DNA of 64,000 nucleotides, taken from the NCBI RefSeq assembly GCF_005517195.1, contig NZ_CP040244.1:810501-874500 (forward strand), in the 5' to 3' direction. The notes under the pieces are model-generated. The model was not told where the DNA came from and did not search any database. It was given only the letters and a program-made list of their open reading frames with translations. The position numbers and the translations under genes were made by a program. The DNA comes from Streptomyces vilmorinianum (lineage in GTDB: Bacteria; Actinomycetota; Actinomycetes; Streptomycetales; Streptomycetaceae). The first letter of the stretch is position 1, and every line of letters begins with the position of its first letter. Of this stretch, positions 1-9,446 are shown one piece after another.

Positions 1-1023
1 GAGCTGATCGCCGACGTGCCGCCGCCGCGCGACACCTCCGAGCTGATGAAGTTCGCCAACGCCCGGCTCGGCAAGACGGTCTTCGACCTGGAGAACGTCA
101 CCGTCACCGCCGGCCCGAAGACACTGCTCAAGCACCTCACCTGGCAGCTCGGGCCCGGCGACCGCATCGGTCTGGTCGGCGTCAACGGCGCCGGCAAGAC
201 CTCGCTGCTGCGCGCACTCGCCAACGCGGCCGTCAGCCACGGCGACATCCAGCCCGCCGACGGGAAGGTCGTCGTCGGCAAGACCGTACGGCTCGCCTAC
301 CTCTCCCAGGACGTCACCGAACTCCCCGCCACGCTGCGGGTCCTGGAGGCCGTCCAGCAGATCCGCGACCGGGTCGACCTCGGCAAGGGCCGGGAGATGA
401 CCGCCGGTCAGCTCTGCGAGCAGTTCGGCTTCTCCAAGGAGAAGCAGTGGACGCCGGTCGGCGACCTGTCCGGTGGCGAGCGGCGCCGCCTCCAGCTGCT
501 GCGCCTGCTGATGGACGAGCCGAACGTCCTCTTCCTCGACGAGCCCACCAACGACCTCGACATCGAGACCCTCACCCAGCTGGAGGACCTCCTCGACGGC
601 TGGCCTGGCTCCATGGTCGTCATCTCCCACGACCGGTTCTTCATCGAGCGGACGACGGACCGGACGTTCGCCCTCCTCGGCGACCAGACGCTGCGGATGC
701 TGCCGCGCGGGATCGACGAGTACCTGGAGCGGCGGCAGAAGATGATCGAGGCGTCGGTGCCGACGCCGGCCCCGACGCAGGCGGCCACGCAGCAGAAGCC
801 GGGTCTGTCCGCCGCCGACGCCCGCGCCGCGAAGAAGGAGCTGCAGAAGGTCGAGCGTCAGCTCGACAAGGTCTCCGAGAAGGAGGCCAAGCTGCACGCA
901 CAAATCGCCGAAAACGCCACAGACTTCGAGAAGGTGGCGAAGCTCGACGCGGAGCTGCGGGAACTGGCGGGGGAGCGCGAGGAGTTGGAGATGCGCTGGC
1001 TGGAACTGGCCGAGGACGCGTAG
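1..1023 (+). CDS. ABC-F family ATP-binding protein, C-terminal part (5' end outside window)
   Basis: C-terminal half of an ABC-F ATPase; the frame is already open at base 1 (reading ELIADV...), so the first cassette and inter-domain linker are missing. ABC-F proteins carry two ATP-binding cassettes on one chain without membrane segments and act on ribosomes, as translation factors or antibiotic target protectors. Visible are Walker A GVNGAGKTS (from about 178), the ABC signature LSGGERRR (about 466), Walker B VLFLDEPTNDLD (about 529) and the switch-histidine stretch VISHDRFF. A Pro/Ala/Gln linker then leads to a charged coiled coil (about 815-1015), typical of Uup-like C-terminal tails. A strong intrinsic terminator follows 38 bases after the stop. 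The family is certain. Whether it is a housekeeping Uup/EttA-type factor or a resistance protein cannot be decided from this half; the coiled-coil tail favours the Uup type. Confidence 0.93.
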   Translation, partial: ELIADVPPPRDTSELMKFANARLGKTVFDLENVTVTAGPKTLLKHLTWQLGPGDRIGLVGVNGAGKTSLLRALANAAVSHGDIQPADGKVVVGKTVRLAYLSQDVTELPATLRVLEAVQQIRDRVDLGKGREMTAGQLCEQFGFSKEKQWTPVGDLSGGERRRLQLLRLLMDEPNVLFLDEPTNDLDIETLTQLEDLLDGWPGSMVVISHDRFFIERTTDRTFALLGDQTLRMLPRGIDEYLERRQKMIEASVPTPAPTQAATQQKPGLSAADARAAKKELQKVERQLDKVSEKEAKLHAQIAENATDFEKVAKLDAELRELAGEREELEMRWLELAEDA

Positions 1024-1060
1024 AGGACTCGTGGAAAACGCGTAACGAGGGCATCACGGG

Positions 1061-1101
1061 CCGGTCCTCCCTTGGGAACAAGGGGAGGACCGGTCGTTTT
1101 T
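1061..1101 (+). terminator. Intrinsic terminator after the ABC-F gene
   Basis: An 11-bp perfect stem (1061-1071 with 1083-1093), extended past one bulged base by TTG/CAA, is followed by TCGTTTTT. This classical hairpin plus U-tract ends the ABC-F transcript. Confidence 0.85.
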
Positions 1102-1158
1102 GCGTCAACCCGTGAGTGGTAGAAAGAAAACCCGCTCACATCAAGGGGGAACGCGCTG

Positions 1159-2964
1159 ATGACCCAGCCGCCCAGCAACCAGCCGCCGGGCTTCGGCGCA
1201 TCGGACCCGAATCAGGGCGGCGTGCCGCCCATGCCTCCGGTCCCGCCGCAGGCTCCGCCGGCCCCGCAGACGCCGCCGCCCGCCGCGCCCGGTCCCTACA
1301 ACCAGCCGCCGCAGCCCGGTTACGGCTATCCGCAGCAGGCGCCCCAGCCCGGCTACGGATACCCGCAGCAGCAGCCGGGACCGTACGGCCAGCAGCCCGG
1401 CCCCTATGGGCTGGGGGCACCTCCCGGGCCGCAGGGCCCAGGGGGACAGCCGGGCCCCTACGGCGGCTACCCCACCCAGCCCCAGTACCCCGCTGCCCCC
1501 ACCCCCTCCGGAGGCGGCAACCCCTTCAAGGGCAAGCCCGGCGTCATCATCGCCGCGGCGGTGGCCGGACTCCTCGTCATCGGCGGCGGCACCTGGTTCG
1601 CCCTCAGCGGTGACGAGGAGGAGAAGCCGGTCGCGAAGCCGACCGCCACCAGCGGCACCCCGAAGCCGAGCGAGTCCATCGACCAGGGCGACGGCAACGG
1701 CGACGGGAACGGCCGCAACGGCGAGGACGACCTCAACGCCGGCCGCAAGCCCGGCGAGGCGAAGGTCAACTGGCTGCTCAAGAACAACGTCGACCTGCCC
1801 AGGAACGGCGCCGACGTCTTCGGGCCGTGGGTCGTCGGCGACGTCGTCGCCAAGGCGATGTACAAGGGCATCGACGGCTACGGACTCGCCGACGGCGCCT
1901 CGAAGTGGCACCTGGACCTGCCCTTCGAGGTGTGCGCCGCCGCCCCCGAGCCCGGCCCCGACGGCACCACGGTCATCGGCGTCAAGGACAAGGCGGGCGA
2001 CCGGGCCGACTGCACCGTCCTGCAGCAGGTCGACCTGAAGACCGGCAAGGCGGGCTGGAAGAAGGCCCTCGACAAGGGCACCGGCTTCAGCTCCCTCTCC
2101 GACATCACGCTCGCCATCAGCGGCAACACGGTGACGGCGGCCGGCACCAACAACTCGTGGGGCTTCTCGCTGAGCGACGGCAAGCAGCTCTTCGCCAAGC
2201 CGCCGACCGGAAGCTGCCAGCCCTACGCCTTCGCGGGCGGGCCCAAGCTGATCGCGGCCGCCAGCTGCCGTACCGGCGACGCGAGCAAGAAGCAGGAGCA
2301 GATCAGCGAGGTCGACCCGAACACCGGAAAGCCCCGGTGGACGTTCCGTCTCAGCGCGAACTGGGAGGTCGACAAGATCTACTCGGTGAACCCGCTGGTC
2401 GTCTCCGCGCAGCAGCGCGAGGAGAAGAAGTGGTCCGTCTTCGCCCTGACGGCGGACGGCAAGCTCCGCTCGAACATCCAGGGCGGCAACGACAAGTACG
2501 CCCCCGACTGCGGCGGCTCGTTCATCATCTTCGGCCGGAACCTGCAGGGTTGCGTCGGTGTCGCCGCCGACGCCAACACCTTCTACATGGCCACCGACTC
2601 CGGCAGCTACCGCACGGCCAACGCCGTCGTCGCCTTCGACCTGAACACCGGCAAGCAGAAGTGGCGCGCCGCCGCTCCCGCCGAGCGCACGCTCACGCCG
2701 CTGGGCATGGAGGGCTCCGAGGTCCTGCTCTACATGAGTCCGCTGTACGACGCGGGCGGCGCGGTCGCCACGCTCGCCCCGACGGGCGGCGCCCCGAAGA
2801 TCGTGCTGCAGCACCCGGTGTCGACGGCCGAGATCGAGAACGACTACTACGACGCGTCCTACGTCTACTCCAACGGCACCTTCGTCGTGGCCGCCGGCCG
2901 CGTCAGCGCCCGCAACGACGCGGAGGAGAAAGAGACCAAGACGATGATGGCCTTCAGCAAGTGA
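1159..2964 (+). CDS. Membrane-anchored PQQ-like beta-propeller protein, copy 1
   Basis: A 601-residue protein with three parts. Residues 1-125 are Pro/Gln/Gly/Tyr-rich with repeats of the type QPGYGYPQQ. Residues about 127-149 form a single hydrophobic segment (VIIAAAVAGLLVIGGGTWFA). The remainder, after a Ser/Gly/Asn linker, is a large domain with PQQ-propeller-like blade motifs such as DGASKWHLDLP and LNTGKQKWR. The disordered tail should be cytoplasmic and the propeller outside the membrane. ATG at 1159 is preceded by AAGGGGGA at 1143-1150. Proteins of this build are common in Streptomyces and have no firmly known function; the propeller need not bind PQQ and may be a protein- or ligand-binding scaffold. 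The next gene is a clear paralogue with the same layout, separated by about 200 bases that include a hairpin. Confidence 0.85.
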   Translation: MTQPPSNQPPGFGASDPNQGGVPPMPPVPPQAPPAPQTPPPAAPGPYNQPPQPGYGYPQQAPQPGYGYPQQQPGPYGQQPGPYGLGAPPGPQGPGGQPGPYGGYPTQPQYPAAPTPSGGGNPFKGKPGVIIAAAVAGLLVIGGGTWFALSGDEEEKPVAKPTATSGTPKPSESIDQGDGNGDGNGRNGEDDLNAGRKPGEAKVNWLLKNNVDLPRNGADVFGPWVVGDVVAKAMYKGIDGYGLADGASKWHLDLPFEVCAAAPEPGPDGTTVIGVKDKAGDRADCTVLQQVDLKTGKAGWKKALDKGTGFSSLSDITLAISGNTVTAAGTNNSWGFSLSDGKQLFAKPPTGSCQPYAFAGGPKLIAAASCRTGDASKKQEQISEVDPNTGKPRWTFRLSANWEVDKIYSVNPLVVSAQQREEKKWSVFALTADGKLRSNIQGGNDKYAPDCGGSFIIFGRNLQGCVGVAADANTFYMATDSGSYRTANAVVAFDLNTGKQKWRAAAPAERTLTPLGMEGSEVLLYMSPLYDAGGAVATLAPTGGAPKIVLQHPVSTAEIENDYYDASYVYSNGTFVVAAGRVSARNDAEEKETKTMMAFSK

Positions 2965-2993
2965 CGCCGGTCCGACGCCGATGACCACTCCGA

Positions 2994-3025
2994 GGCAGCC
3001 GGGGCCGCCCGCAGCCCCGGCTGCC
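2994..3025 (+). terminator. Hairpin between the two propeller genes
   Basis: Perfect 12-bp inverted repeat (2994-3005 with 3014-3025) and an 8-base loop, with no U-tract. Streptomyces terminators often lack a U-run, so this is a likely (possibly partial) terminator 29 bases after the stop of the first propeller gene. Confidence 0.6.
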
Positions 3026-3168
3026 CGGAGACACCATCGCGCGCCGGACGGCCGGATCGCCGTCGCCGTCGCCGTCAAGGAGAAGGCGGGCTCGGGGAGC
3101 GACCGGTGCCGCCGGCTCCGGACCCGTCCGCCTTTCCCCGCTTCCGATACTCCAGAGGTGCGTACGCC

Positions 3169-4938
3169 ATGACTCAACCCCCACCGCCCCCGCCCAACCA
3201 GCCGCCCGGCCCGCCGCCGGGGGGTTTCGGTGCGCCGCAGGACCCCCCGCCGGGAGGTTTCGGCGCGCCGACGCCTCCGCCGCAGCAGCCGTACGGATAC
3301 CCGCAGCAGCCGCCGGCGCAGCCCCAGCAGCCGTACGGGTACCCCCAGCAGCCGCCGACGCAGCCGCAGTACGGGTACCCGCAGCAGCAGCCGCAGCAGC
3401 AGCCGTACGGGTACCCGACCCAGCCGCAGTACCCGCAGGCGCCCCAGCCCGGGCCCTCCGGCGGCAAGAAGCTCTCCACGCAGATGCAGATCGTCATCGC
3501 GGCCGTGGTCGCCGTCGTCCTGATCGTCGGCGGCGGCGTCTGGTACGCCACCTCCGGTGACGACGAGCAGCCGGGCAACGCCAAGGGCGGCTCCGGTGCG
3601 TCCCAGGGCCAGGGCGGCCAGGGCACGGGCGGCAACGGGCTCGGCGGCAACGGCAAGGAGAAGCCGGCCGCCAACACCCAGGCCAAGCTGTCCTTCCAGC
3701 TGCCCCAGCCGAAGGTCGCCGACCTCACCGACATGACCGGCTCCTGGCTCACCGAGAAGGCGTACGTCAAGACGGGCGTCAACTCGATCGTCGGCCACGA
3801 CCTCGACAAGGGCACCCCGATCTGGACCCTGCCCCTGCCCGGCCAGGTCTGCGGCACCTCGCGCCACGTCTCGGCCGACGGCAAGACGCCGATCCTCTTC
3901 GAGGCGACCAAGCGCGTTCCGCCGAAGTACTACCAGAAGTGCACCGAGGTCGGCCTGGTCGACCTGAACAACGGCAAGCTGCTGTGGACGTCTTCGGTCA
4001 CCGGCGGCTCGGCCGGGGACGAGAAGGTGCGGTTCAGCGAGGTCACGCTGAGCGGCACGACCGTCGCGGCCGGCGGCACTGACGGCGGCGCCGCCTTCGA
4101 CGTGGCCAACGGCAACCCGCGCTGGAAGCCGCAGACCAACGCCCAGAACTGCTACGACATGGGGTACGGCGGCGGCGAGGGCCTCGTCGCGGCGCGCAAG
4201 TGCGGTTCGTACGGCAGCCAGTACGTCGTCATCCAGAACCTCAACCCGACGACGGGCGCGCCGGTCTCCCAGTACAAGATGCCCGCGGGCGTGGAGTACG
4301 CCTCGATCGTCTCCTCCAAGCCGCTCGTCGTCGCGGCCGACGTCGGTGACACCGCCGGTGACGGCAGTGGCATCTCCGACTTCTTCTCGATCGACGAGAA
4401 GACCGGCAAGCTGAAGGCCAAGATCGCGGCGGACGCGGACCGGTTCGCGGGCCGCTGCCGTTCGACCGAGGTCGAGAACTGCATGAACCTGGTCGTCGGC
4501 AACGGGCGGCTGTACGTGCCGACCGAGGAGCACGAGGGCAGCACCGGCGAGTACGGCGACGAGACGAACGAGATCATCGCGTTCGACCTGGCCACCGGGA
4601 AGACGGTCGCGGAGAAGGCGGACGCGGGTGACCGGTACACGCTGATGCCGCTGCGGATGGACGGCGGCAACATCATCGCGTACAAGATCCCGCCGTACGA
4701 CAAGGGCGGCCAGATCGTCTCCATCGACGGCGGCACCATGAAGCCGACGCTCCTGATGGAGAACCCGTCCGACAAGACGGTGCGCGACGCCGAGACGAGC
4801 TTCACCCCGAACGGCTCCGAGTTCCTCTACGCCGGGGGCCGGTTCTTCATCTCCCAGGGCCTCGTGAGCAAGACGCGCGAGACCGACTCCCAGTACGGGA
4901 AGAAGTACCTGGTGGTCGCCTTCGACGTCACGAGCTGA
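3169..4938 (+). CDS. Membrane-anchored PQQ-like beta-propeller protein, copy 2
   Basis: A 589-residue paralogue of the preceding gene. The N-terminus (about residues 1-100) has tandem YGYPQQPP-type repeats. One membrane helix (about 106-127, IVIAAVVAVVLIVGGGVWYA) follows, then a Gly/Gln-rich linker and a propeller-like domain with motifs such as LDKGTPIWTLPLP and LNNGKLLWTSS. The frame is open from 3106, but ATG at 3169 gives an N-terminus (MTQPPPPPPNQPPG) matching copy 1 (MTQPPSNQPPG) and has AGAGGTG about 8 bases upstream. Predicted topology is N-in, C-out. The Cys residues in the external domain (for example QVCGTS, RCRSTEVENC) could form disulfides. Function unknown; an envelope sensor or scaffold role is inference from architecture only. 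Confidence 0.85.
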   Translation: MTQPPPPPPNQPPGPPPGGFGAPQDPPPGGFGAPTPPPQQPYGYPQQPPAQPQQPYGYPQQPPTQPQYGYPQQQPQQQPYGYPTQPQYPQAPQPGPSGGKKLSTQMQIVIAAVVAVVLIVGGGVWYATSGDDEQPGNAKGGSGASQGQGGQGTGGNGLGGNGKEKPAANTQAKLSFQLPQPKVADLTDMTGSWLTEKAYVKTGVNSIVGHDLDKGTPIWTLPLPGQVCGTSRHVSADGKTPILFEATKRVPPKYYQKCTEVGLVDLNNGKLLWTSSVTGGSAGDEKVRFSEVTLSGTTVAAGGTDGGAAFDVANGNPRWKPQTNAQNCYDMGYGGGEGLVAARKCGSYGSQYVVIQNLNPTTGAPVSQYKMPAGVEYASIVSSKPLVVAADVGDTAGDGSGISDFFSIDEKTGKLKAKIAADADRFAGRCRSTEVENCMNLVVGNGRLYVPTEEHEGSTGEYGDETNEIIAFDLATGKTVAEKADAGDRYTLMPLRMDGGNIIAYKIPPYDKGGQIVSIDGGTMKPTLLMENPSDKTVRDAETSFTPNGSEFLYAGGRFFISQGLVSKTRETDSQYGKKYLVVAFDVTS

Positions 4939-4954
4939 CGGCGGCGGCATGACA

Positions 4955-4990
4955 GCGGGCCTCTCCGGGCGACCGGAGGGGCCCGCTTTC
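4955..4990 (+). terminator. Terminator after propeller gene 2
   Basis: A 14-bp stem with one G-U type mismatch (4955-4968 with 4973-4986) and a 4-base loop, followed by TTTCG. It starts 17 bases after the stop codon. Confidence 0.75.
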
Positions 4991-5192
4991 GTTGTCCGGA
5001 CCGGGGGTCGGTCCACAGGTGCCAGGTTTGCCGACGTCTCGCCACTTTGCCCACAGCCAGGGGGATTTCGGCCCGGAGGTGGTCTTGTGCCGGAGTTCGG
5101 GGAACGTAGAGCGGCAGGAGCGTGTAACTTGCCGGGTCATCGGAGTGGCTGGGGCCGGGGGACGGCTTCAGGGGGGACAGAGGGGTTGCTCG

Positions 5193-5882
5193 ATGGGCGT
5201 GCGGCTCATGGTGGTCGACGACCACCGACTGCTCGCCGAGGCGCTCGCCTCGGCGTTGAAACTGCGCGGGCACCGCGTGCTCGCGGCGGCCGCGCCGGTG
5301 GCGGGCGCGGCGGAGCTGGTGGTGAGCCGGGCGCCGGAGGTGTGCCTGCTCGGCACGGCCGCCCCGGCCGAGCCGGGCGCCTTCGACCCGATCGTACGGA
5401 TCAAGCGTGAGCGGCCGCAGGTGGCCGTCGTGGTGCTCGGTCCGGTGCCGTCGCCGCGCGGGATCGCGGCCGCCTTCGCGGCCGGCGCCTCGGGATACGT
5501 ACGGCACGACGAGCGCATCGAGGGTGTGGAGCGGGCGCTGATCAAGGCGCGGGCGGGGGAGGCGGCGGTGGCGCCGCAGCTCCTCCAGGGGGCCTTCGAG
5601 GAGCTCCTCAACCCGGTGGCGCAGCCGGACGACGAGGGGCAGCGGCTGCTGCGGATGCTGACGCCGCGCGAGGTCGAGGTGCTCGTCCGGGTGGCGGAGG
5701 GGGAGGACACGCGGCTGATCGCCGCGGGGATGGGGATCGCGCCGAGCACGGCGCGGACGCATGTGCAGCGGGTGCTGATGAAGCTCGGCGTGGGGTCGCG
5801 CCTGGAGGCGGCGGCGCTCGCCGCGCGGACGGGGCTTCTGGATCGGGCGCCTGTGCCGGGGGCCCGGAGCGAACGCACCTAG
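5193..5882 (+). CDS. Orphan LuxR/NarL-type regulator with degenerate receiver domain
   Basis: A 229-residue response-regulator-like transcription factor. The N-terminal receiver keeps the acidic pair (VVDDHR, Asp9-Asp10), but the phosphoacceptor position is glycine: the strand that normally reads like LLDLxMP is LLGTAAP, with Gly54 in the Asp place. The conserved Thr/Ser (VVVLGPV) and Lys (GYVRHD) are also replaced, so phosphorylation is unlikely. The C-terminal HTH is a good LuxR domain (LTPREVEVLVRVAEG ... STARTHVQRVLMKLGV). The frame opens at 4992; ATG 5193 is chosen because the receiver starts there and AGAGGGG lies 8 bases upstream. No kinase gene adjoins it. It sits 124 bases before galT. 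Whether it controls the gal operon is unknown. Activity is probably set by expression or ligand rather than by a kinase. Confidence 0.88.
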   Translation: MGVRLMVVDDHRLLAEALASALKLRGHRVLAAAAPVAGAAELVVSRAPEVCLLGTAAPAEPGAFDPIVRIKRERPQVAVVVLGPVPSPRGIAAAFAAGASGYVRHDERIEGVERALIKARAGEAAVAPQLLQGAFEELLNPVAQPDDEGQRLLRMLTPREVEVLVRVAEGEDTRLIAAGMGIAPSTARTHVQRVLMKLGVGSRLEAAALAARTGLLDRAPVPGARSERT

Positions 5883-6006
5883 GCCCTGGGGGCCTCCGCA
5901 GGGGAACAGTCACCCCCGACGAGGGGTGGCTTGGCGTTGACTCCGATGTTGGATTGTGGTTCCTTGTGCGTGGTTCTGTTTGGTTTCCCGCTGAGGACGA
6001 CACCCC

Positions 6007-7050
6007 GTGAAGAAGACCGTCACCACCCTCGCCGACGGGCGCGAGCTCATCTACTACGACGCAGGGGACGACGCCGTCCGCGACGCCGTCGACGCCCGCC
6101 CGCTCGACCCCGTCACGTCCGCCTCCGAGGTCCGGTACGACGCGCTCCTCGGGGACTCCGTCGTGATCGCCTCCCACCGGCAGACGCGCACCCACCTCCC
6201 GCCCGCCGACGAGTGCCCGCTCTGCCCCTCCCGTGACGGGCGGCAGAGCGAGATCCCCTCGGACGACTACGAGGTCGTCGTCTTCGAGAACCGCTTCCCC
6301 TCGCTCAGCGAGCACGCCGGACGCTGCGAGGTCGTCTGCTTCACCTCCGACCACGACGCCTCCTTCGCCGACCTCACCCCCGAGCGGGCCGCGCTCGTGC
6401 TCGACGCCTGGACCGACCGGACCGCCGAGCTCGCAGAGCGGGACGGCGTCGAGCAGGTCTACTGCTTCGAGAACCGGGGCGCCGAGATCGGCGTCACCCT
6501 CGGCCACCCGCACGGCCAGGTCTACGCGTTCCCGTTCACCACCCCCCGTACCGCCCTGATGCAGCGCCAGGTCGCCGAGCACCACGCGCGCACCGGAGGC
6601 AACCTCTTCGACGACCTCGTCGACCGCGAGCGCGCCGACGGCGCCCGCGTGGTCCTGGAGGACGAGCACTGGATCGCCTTCGTGCCCTACGCCGCCCACT
6701 GGCCGTACGAGGTCCACCTGTACCCGACCCGGCGGGTGCCCGACCTGCGGGCGCTCGACGACGCCGCCCGCACAGAGTTCCCACAGACCTATCTGGAACT
6801 CTTGAAGCGATTCGACCGGATCTTCGGCCCGGACGAGCCGCCGACGCCCTACATCGCCGCCTGGCACCAGGCGCCGTTCACGGACGAGCGGCGGGAGGAG
6901 TTCGCTCTGCACCTGGAGCTGTTCACCGTGCGCCGGGCCGTGGGCAAGCTGAAGTACCTTGCGGGCACCGAGTCCGGCATGGGCGCGTTCATGAACGACG
7001 TGCCGCCGGAGGCGGCGGCCGAGCGACTGCGAGAGGTGGCGACCAAGTGA
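6007..7050 (+). CDS. galT: Galactose-1-phosphate uridylyltransferase
   Basis: A 347-residue Leloir-pathway enzyme in the cytoplasm. It transfers UMP from UDP-glucose to galactose-1-phosphate, giving UDP-galactose and glucose-1-phosphate. The active-site motif GHPHGQ is present (His167-Pro-His169; the second His is the family's nucleophile). Zinc-type Cys residues occur in ECPLCPS near residue 70. The length is normal. The ORF starts at GTG 6007 (translation [14 protein letters not shown]). It is first in an operon with translational coupling: its TGA overlaps the galE GTG by 4 bases. The 124-base leader after the upstream regulator contains a TTGACT hexamer at 5937-5942 and a T-rich stretch, but no convincing -10 at normal spacing, so the promoter is left unassigned. 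Confidence 0.96.
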   Translation: MKKTVTTLADGRELIYYDAGDDAVRDAVDARPLDPVTSASEVRYDALLGDSVVIASHRQTRTHLPPADECPLCPSRDGRQSEIPSDDYEVVVFENRFPSLSEHAGRCEVVCFTSDHDASFADLTPERAALVLDAWTDRTAELAERDGVEQVYCFENRGAEIGVTLGHPHGQVYAFPFTTPRTALMQRQVAEHHARTGGNLFDDLVDRERADGARVVLEDEHWIAFVPYAAHWPYEVHLYPTRRVPDLRALDDAARTEFPQTYLELLKRFDRIFGPDEPPTPYIAAWHQAPFTDERREEFALHLELFTVRRAVGKLKYLAGTESGMGAFMNDVPPEAAAERLREVATK

Positions 7051-8018
7051 CGTCGAAGTACCTGGTGACGGGCGGAGCCGGCTACGTCGGCAGTGTGGTC
7101 GCCGCGCATCTGCTGGAGGAGGGCCACGAGGTCACCGTCCTCGACGACCTCTCCACCGGCTTCGCCGAGGCCGTCCCGGCGGGGGCCCGGTTCATCGAGG
7201 GCCGCATCCAGGACGCCGCCCGGTGGCTGGACGGTTCGTACGACGGCGTCCTGCACTTCGCCGCCTTCTCCCAGGTCGGCGAGTCCGTCGCCAAGCCCGA
7301 GAAGTACTGGGAGAACAACGTCGGCGGCACGACGGCGCTGCTCGCCGCCATGCGCGAGGCCGGCGTGCGCAAGCTGGTCTTCTCCTCCACGGCCGCCACC
7401 TACGGCGAGCCCGCGTCCGTCCCGATCACCGAGTCCGCGCCCACCGCGCCGACCAGCCCGTACGGCGCCACCAAACTCGCCGTCGACCACATGATCAGAA
7501 GCGAGTGCACCGCGCACGGCCTGGCCGCCGTCTCCCTGCGCTACTTCAACGTGGCCGGTGCCTACGGCGGTTGCGGCGAGCGGCACGACCCCGAGTCGCA
7601 CCTCATCCCGCTCGTCCTCCAGGTCGCCCTCGGCAGGCGCGAGGCGATCAACGTGTACGGGGACGACTACCCGACCCCCGACGGCACCTGCGTCCGCGAC
7701 TACATCCACGTCGCCGACCTCGCCGAGGCCCATCTCCTCGCCCTGGGCGCCATGACCCCCGGCGAGCACCTGATCTGCAACCTCGGCAACGGCAACGGCT
7801 TCTCCGTGCGCGAGGTCGTCGAGACCGTGCGCAAGGTGACCGGACACCCGATCCCCGAGGTCATGGCCGAGCGCCGGGCCGGCGATCCGGCCGTGCTCGT
7901 CGCCTCGGCGGAGACCGCCCACGAGCGGCTCGGCTGGAATCCGTCCCGCCCGGACCTGGCGGACATCGTGCGGGACGCGTGGGCGTTCACGAGGGAGAGG
8001 GAGCAGCGAGGCGCATGA
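7047..8018 (+). CDS. galE: UDP-glucose 4-epimerase
   Basis: A 323-residue extended short-chain dehydrogenase of the Leloir pathway that interconverts UDP-galactose and UDP-glucose using bound NAD. The N-terminal Rossmann motif GGAGYVGS is at residues about 8-15. The catalytic YxxxK is Tyr139-Gly-Ala-Thr-Lys143, with a Ser/Thr triad partner in [10 protein letters not shown]. The GTG start at 7047 lies inside the galT stop (GTGA overlap), and its own TGA overlaps the galK ATG (ATGA). All three enzymes are therefore made from one coupled message. UDP-galactose made here could also feed cell-wall or exopolysaccharide synthesis. Confidence 0.96.
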   Translation: MTSKYLVTGGAGYVGSVVAAHLLEEGHEVTVLDDLSTGFAEAVPAGARFIEGRIQDAARWLDGSYDGVLHFAAFSQVGESVAKPEKYWENNVGGTTALLAAMREAGVRKLVFSSTAATYGEPASVPITESAPTAPTSPYGATKLAVDHMIRSECTAHGLAAVSLRYFNVAGAYGGCGERHDPESHLIPLVLQVALGRREAINVYGDDYPTPDGTCVRDYIHVADLAEAHLLALGAMTPGEHLICNLGNGNGFSVREVVETVRKVTGHPIPEVMAERRAGDPAVLVASAETAHERLGWNPSRPDLADIVRDAWAFTREREQRGA

Positions 8019-9160
8019 GCGTACTGGCGGAGTTCGAGGCGCTGTACGGGGTGGAGCCGGAAGGTATCTGGGCCGCCCCCGGGCGGGTGAACCTCATCGG
8101 TGAGTACACCGACTTCAACGACGGTTTCGTCATGCCGCTGGCCCTGCCGCACACGGCGGTCGCCGCCGTCGCCCGGCGTACGGACGGCATCCTTCGGGTC
8201 CACTCCGCGGACGTCGAGGGCGGAGTCGTCCGGCTCGACGTCGCGTCGCTGGAGCCGCTCTCGGGCACCGACTGGGCCGCGTACCCGGCCGGTGTCGTCT
8301 GGGCCCTGCGCGAGGCCGGCCACCCGATCACGGGCGCGGACATCCATCTCACCTCGACCGTGCCGACCGGGGCCGGGCTCTCGTCCTCCGCCGCCCTGGA
8401 GGTCGTCACCGCGCTCGCCCTGAACGACCTGTTCGGGCTCGGCCTGAGCCGCCCCGAGCTCGCCGTCCTCGCCCAGCGCGCGGAGAACGCCTTCGTCGGC
8501 GTCCCCTGCGGGGTGATGGACCAGATGGCGTCCGCGTGCACGGTCGAGGGGCACGCCCTCTTCCTCGACACCCGCGATCTCTCGTACCGTCAGGTGCCGT
8601 TCGACCTCGCCGCGCAGGGGCTGCGGCTCCTGGTGGTGGACACCCGGGTGAAGCACGCGCTCGGCGACGGCGCGTACGCGGAGCGGCGCGCTGGGTGTGA
8701 AGCCGGTGCGCGGGCGCTCGGGGTACGCACACTGCGCGAAGTCCCGTACGCGCAACTGCCCGACGCCCTCGCACGTTTGAGTGGCGAACCGGAGTCCGTG
8801 CGACGCTGTGTCAGGCACGTGGTCTCGGACAACCACCGGGTCGAGCGGACCATCGCCCTCCTCGACGCCGGGGACACGGCGGCGGTCGGCCCGGTCCTCA
8901 CCGAGGGCCACGCCTCGCTCCGGGACGATCTGCGGGTCTCCTGCGCCGAGTTGGACCTCGCGGTCGAGGCGGCGAACGCGGCCGGCGCGCTCGGTGCGCG
9001 GATGACGGGCGGCGGTTTCGGCGGCTCGGCGATCGTGCTCGTGGCGGAGCGGGACGCGGACGCGGTGGCCGCCGCGGTCGAGAAGGCCTTCGCCGAGGCC
9101 GGGTTCACCGCCCCGCGGATCTTCCCCGCCGTGCCCTCGGCGGGTGCCCGGCGCCAGTGA
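8015..9160 (+). CDS. galK: Galactokinase
   Basis: A 381-residue GHMP-family kinase that phosphorylates galactose at C1 with ATP, the entry step of the pathway. It has the galactokinase signature [13 protein letters not shown] near residue 25, the ATP-binding glycine/serine motif [12 protein letters not shown] near residue 115, and the C-terminal GHMP motif [11 protein letters not shown]. The frame is open from 7223, but ATG 8015 overlaps the galE stop by 4 bases and matches the family N-terminus. It is the last gene of the galTEK operon. The following 286 bases contain no gene. Confidence 0.97.
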   Translation: MSVLAEFEALYGVEPEGIWAAPGRVNLIGEYTDFNDGFVMPLALPHTAVAAVARRTDGILRVHSADVEGGVVRLDVASLEPLSGTDWAAYPAGVVWALREAGHPITGADIHLTSTVPTGAGLSSSAALEVVTALALNDLFGLGLSRPELAVLAQRAENAFVGVPCGVMDQMASACTVEGHALFLDTRDLSYRQVPFDLAAQGLRLLVVDTRVKHALGDGAYAERRAGCEAGARALGVRTLREVPYAQLPDALARLSGEPESVRRCVRHVVSDNHRVERTIALLDAGDTAAVGPVLTEGHASLRDDLRVSCAELDLAVEAANAAGALGARMTGGGFGGSAIVLVAERDADAVAAAVEKAFAEAGFTAPRIFPAVPSAGARRQ

Positions 9161-9293
9161 GGATGCCGAACGTCCCCCCGGAATTGTCGACTTCTGTCGC
9201 GAACCGACACATGCGGCCCAGCAGTACCCACCGTGTTCGGCCAGTTCCGCAAATCGCCTTCCATGGTGGGCCCTCGCCCGTACTCTGATGCAC

Positions 9294-9315
9294 AGCACCG
9301 GTGGGGGCCGGTGCT
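9294..9315 (+). promoter_or_regulatory. Hairpin in the leader of the second LuxR gene
   Basis: Perfect 8-bp inverted repeat (9294-9301 with 9308-9315) in the 286-base region between galK and the next regulator. It is too far from galK (133 bases) to be an ordinary terminator and may be a leader structure or operator. The rest of the gap shows no recognisable element. Confidence 0.3.
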
Positions 9316-9446
9316 GATCAGGGGGCGAGAGCCAGTCGGGTACGGCGCCCGGGACGGGGTAACAGTCATGCACGGCGGCGGCCGTGCGATCGACGGACCC
9401 GTCCCCGGCGCCGTACCCGCGCCGGTCCGTTCCTCGACACTTGGGG

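Noticed and set aside
1141..5016. Minus-strand open frame of about 1,290 codons opposite the propeller genes
   Set aside because: Antisense shadow with repetitive Leu/Arg runs mirroring the Pro/Gln repeats; the plus-strand genes have ribosome sites and domains.
5937..5966. galT promoter with -35 TTGACT
   Set aside because: No acceptable -10 at 16-19 bases, so not listed as a promoter.
7223..8014. Upstream extension of the galK frame
   Set aside because: Overlaps galE entirely and is Arg/Pro-rich; ATG 8015 overlaps the galE stop and fits the family.
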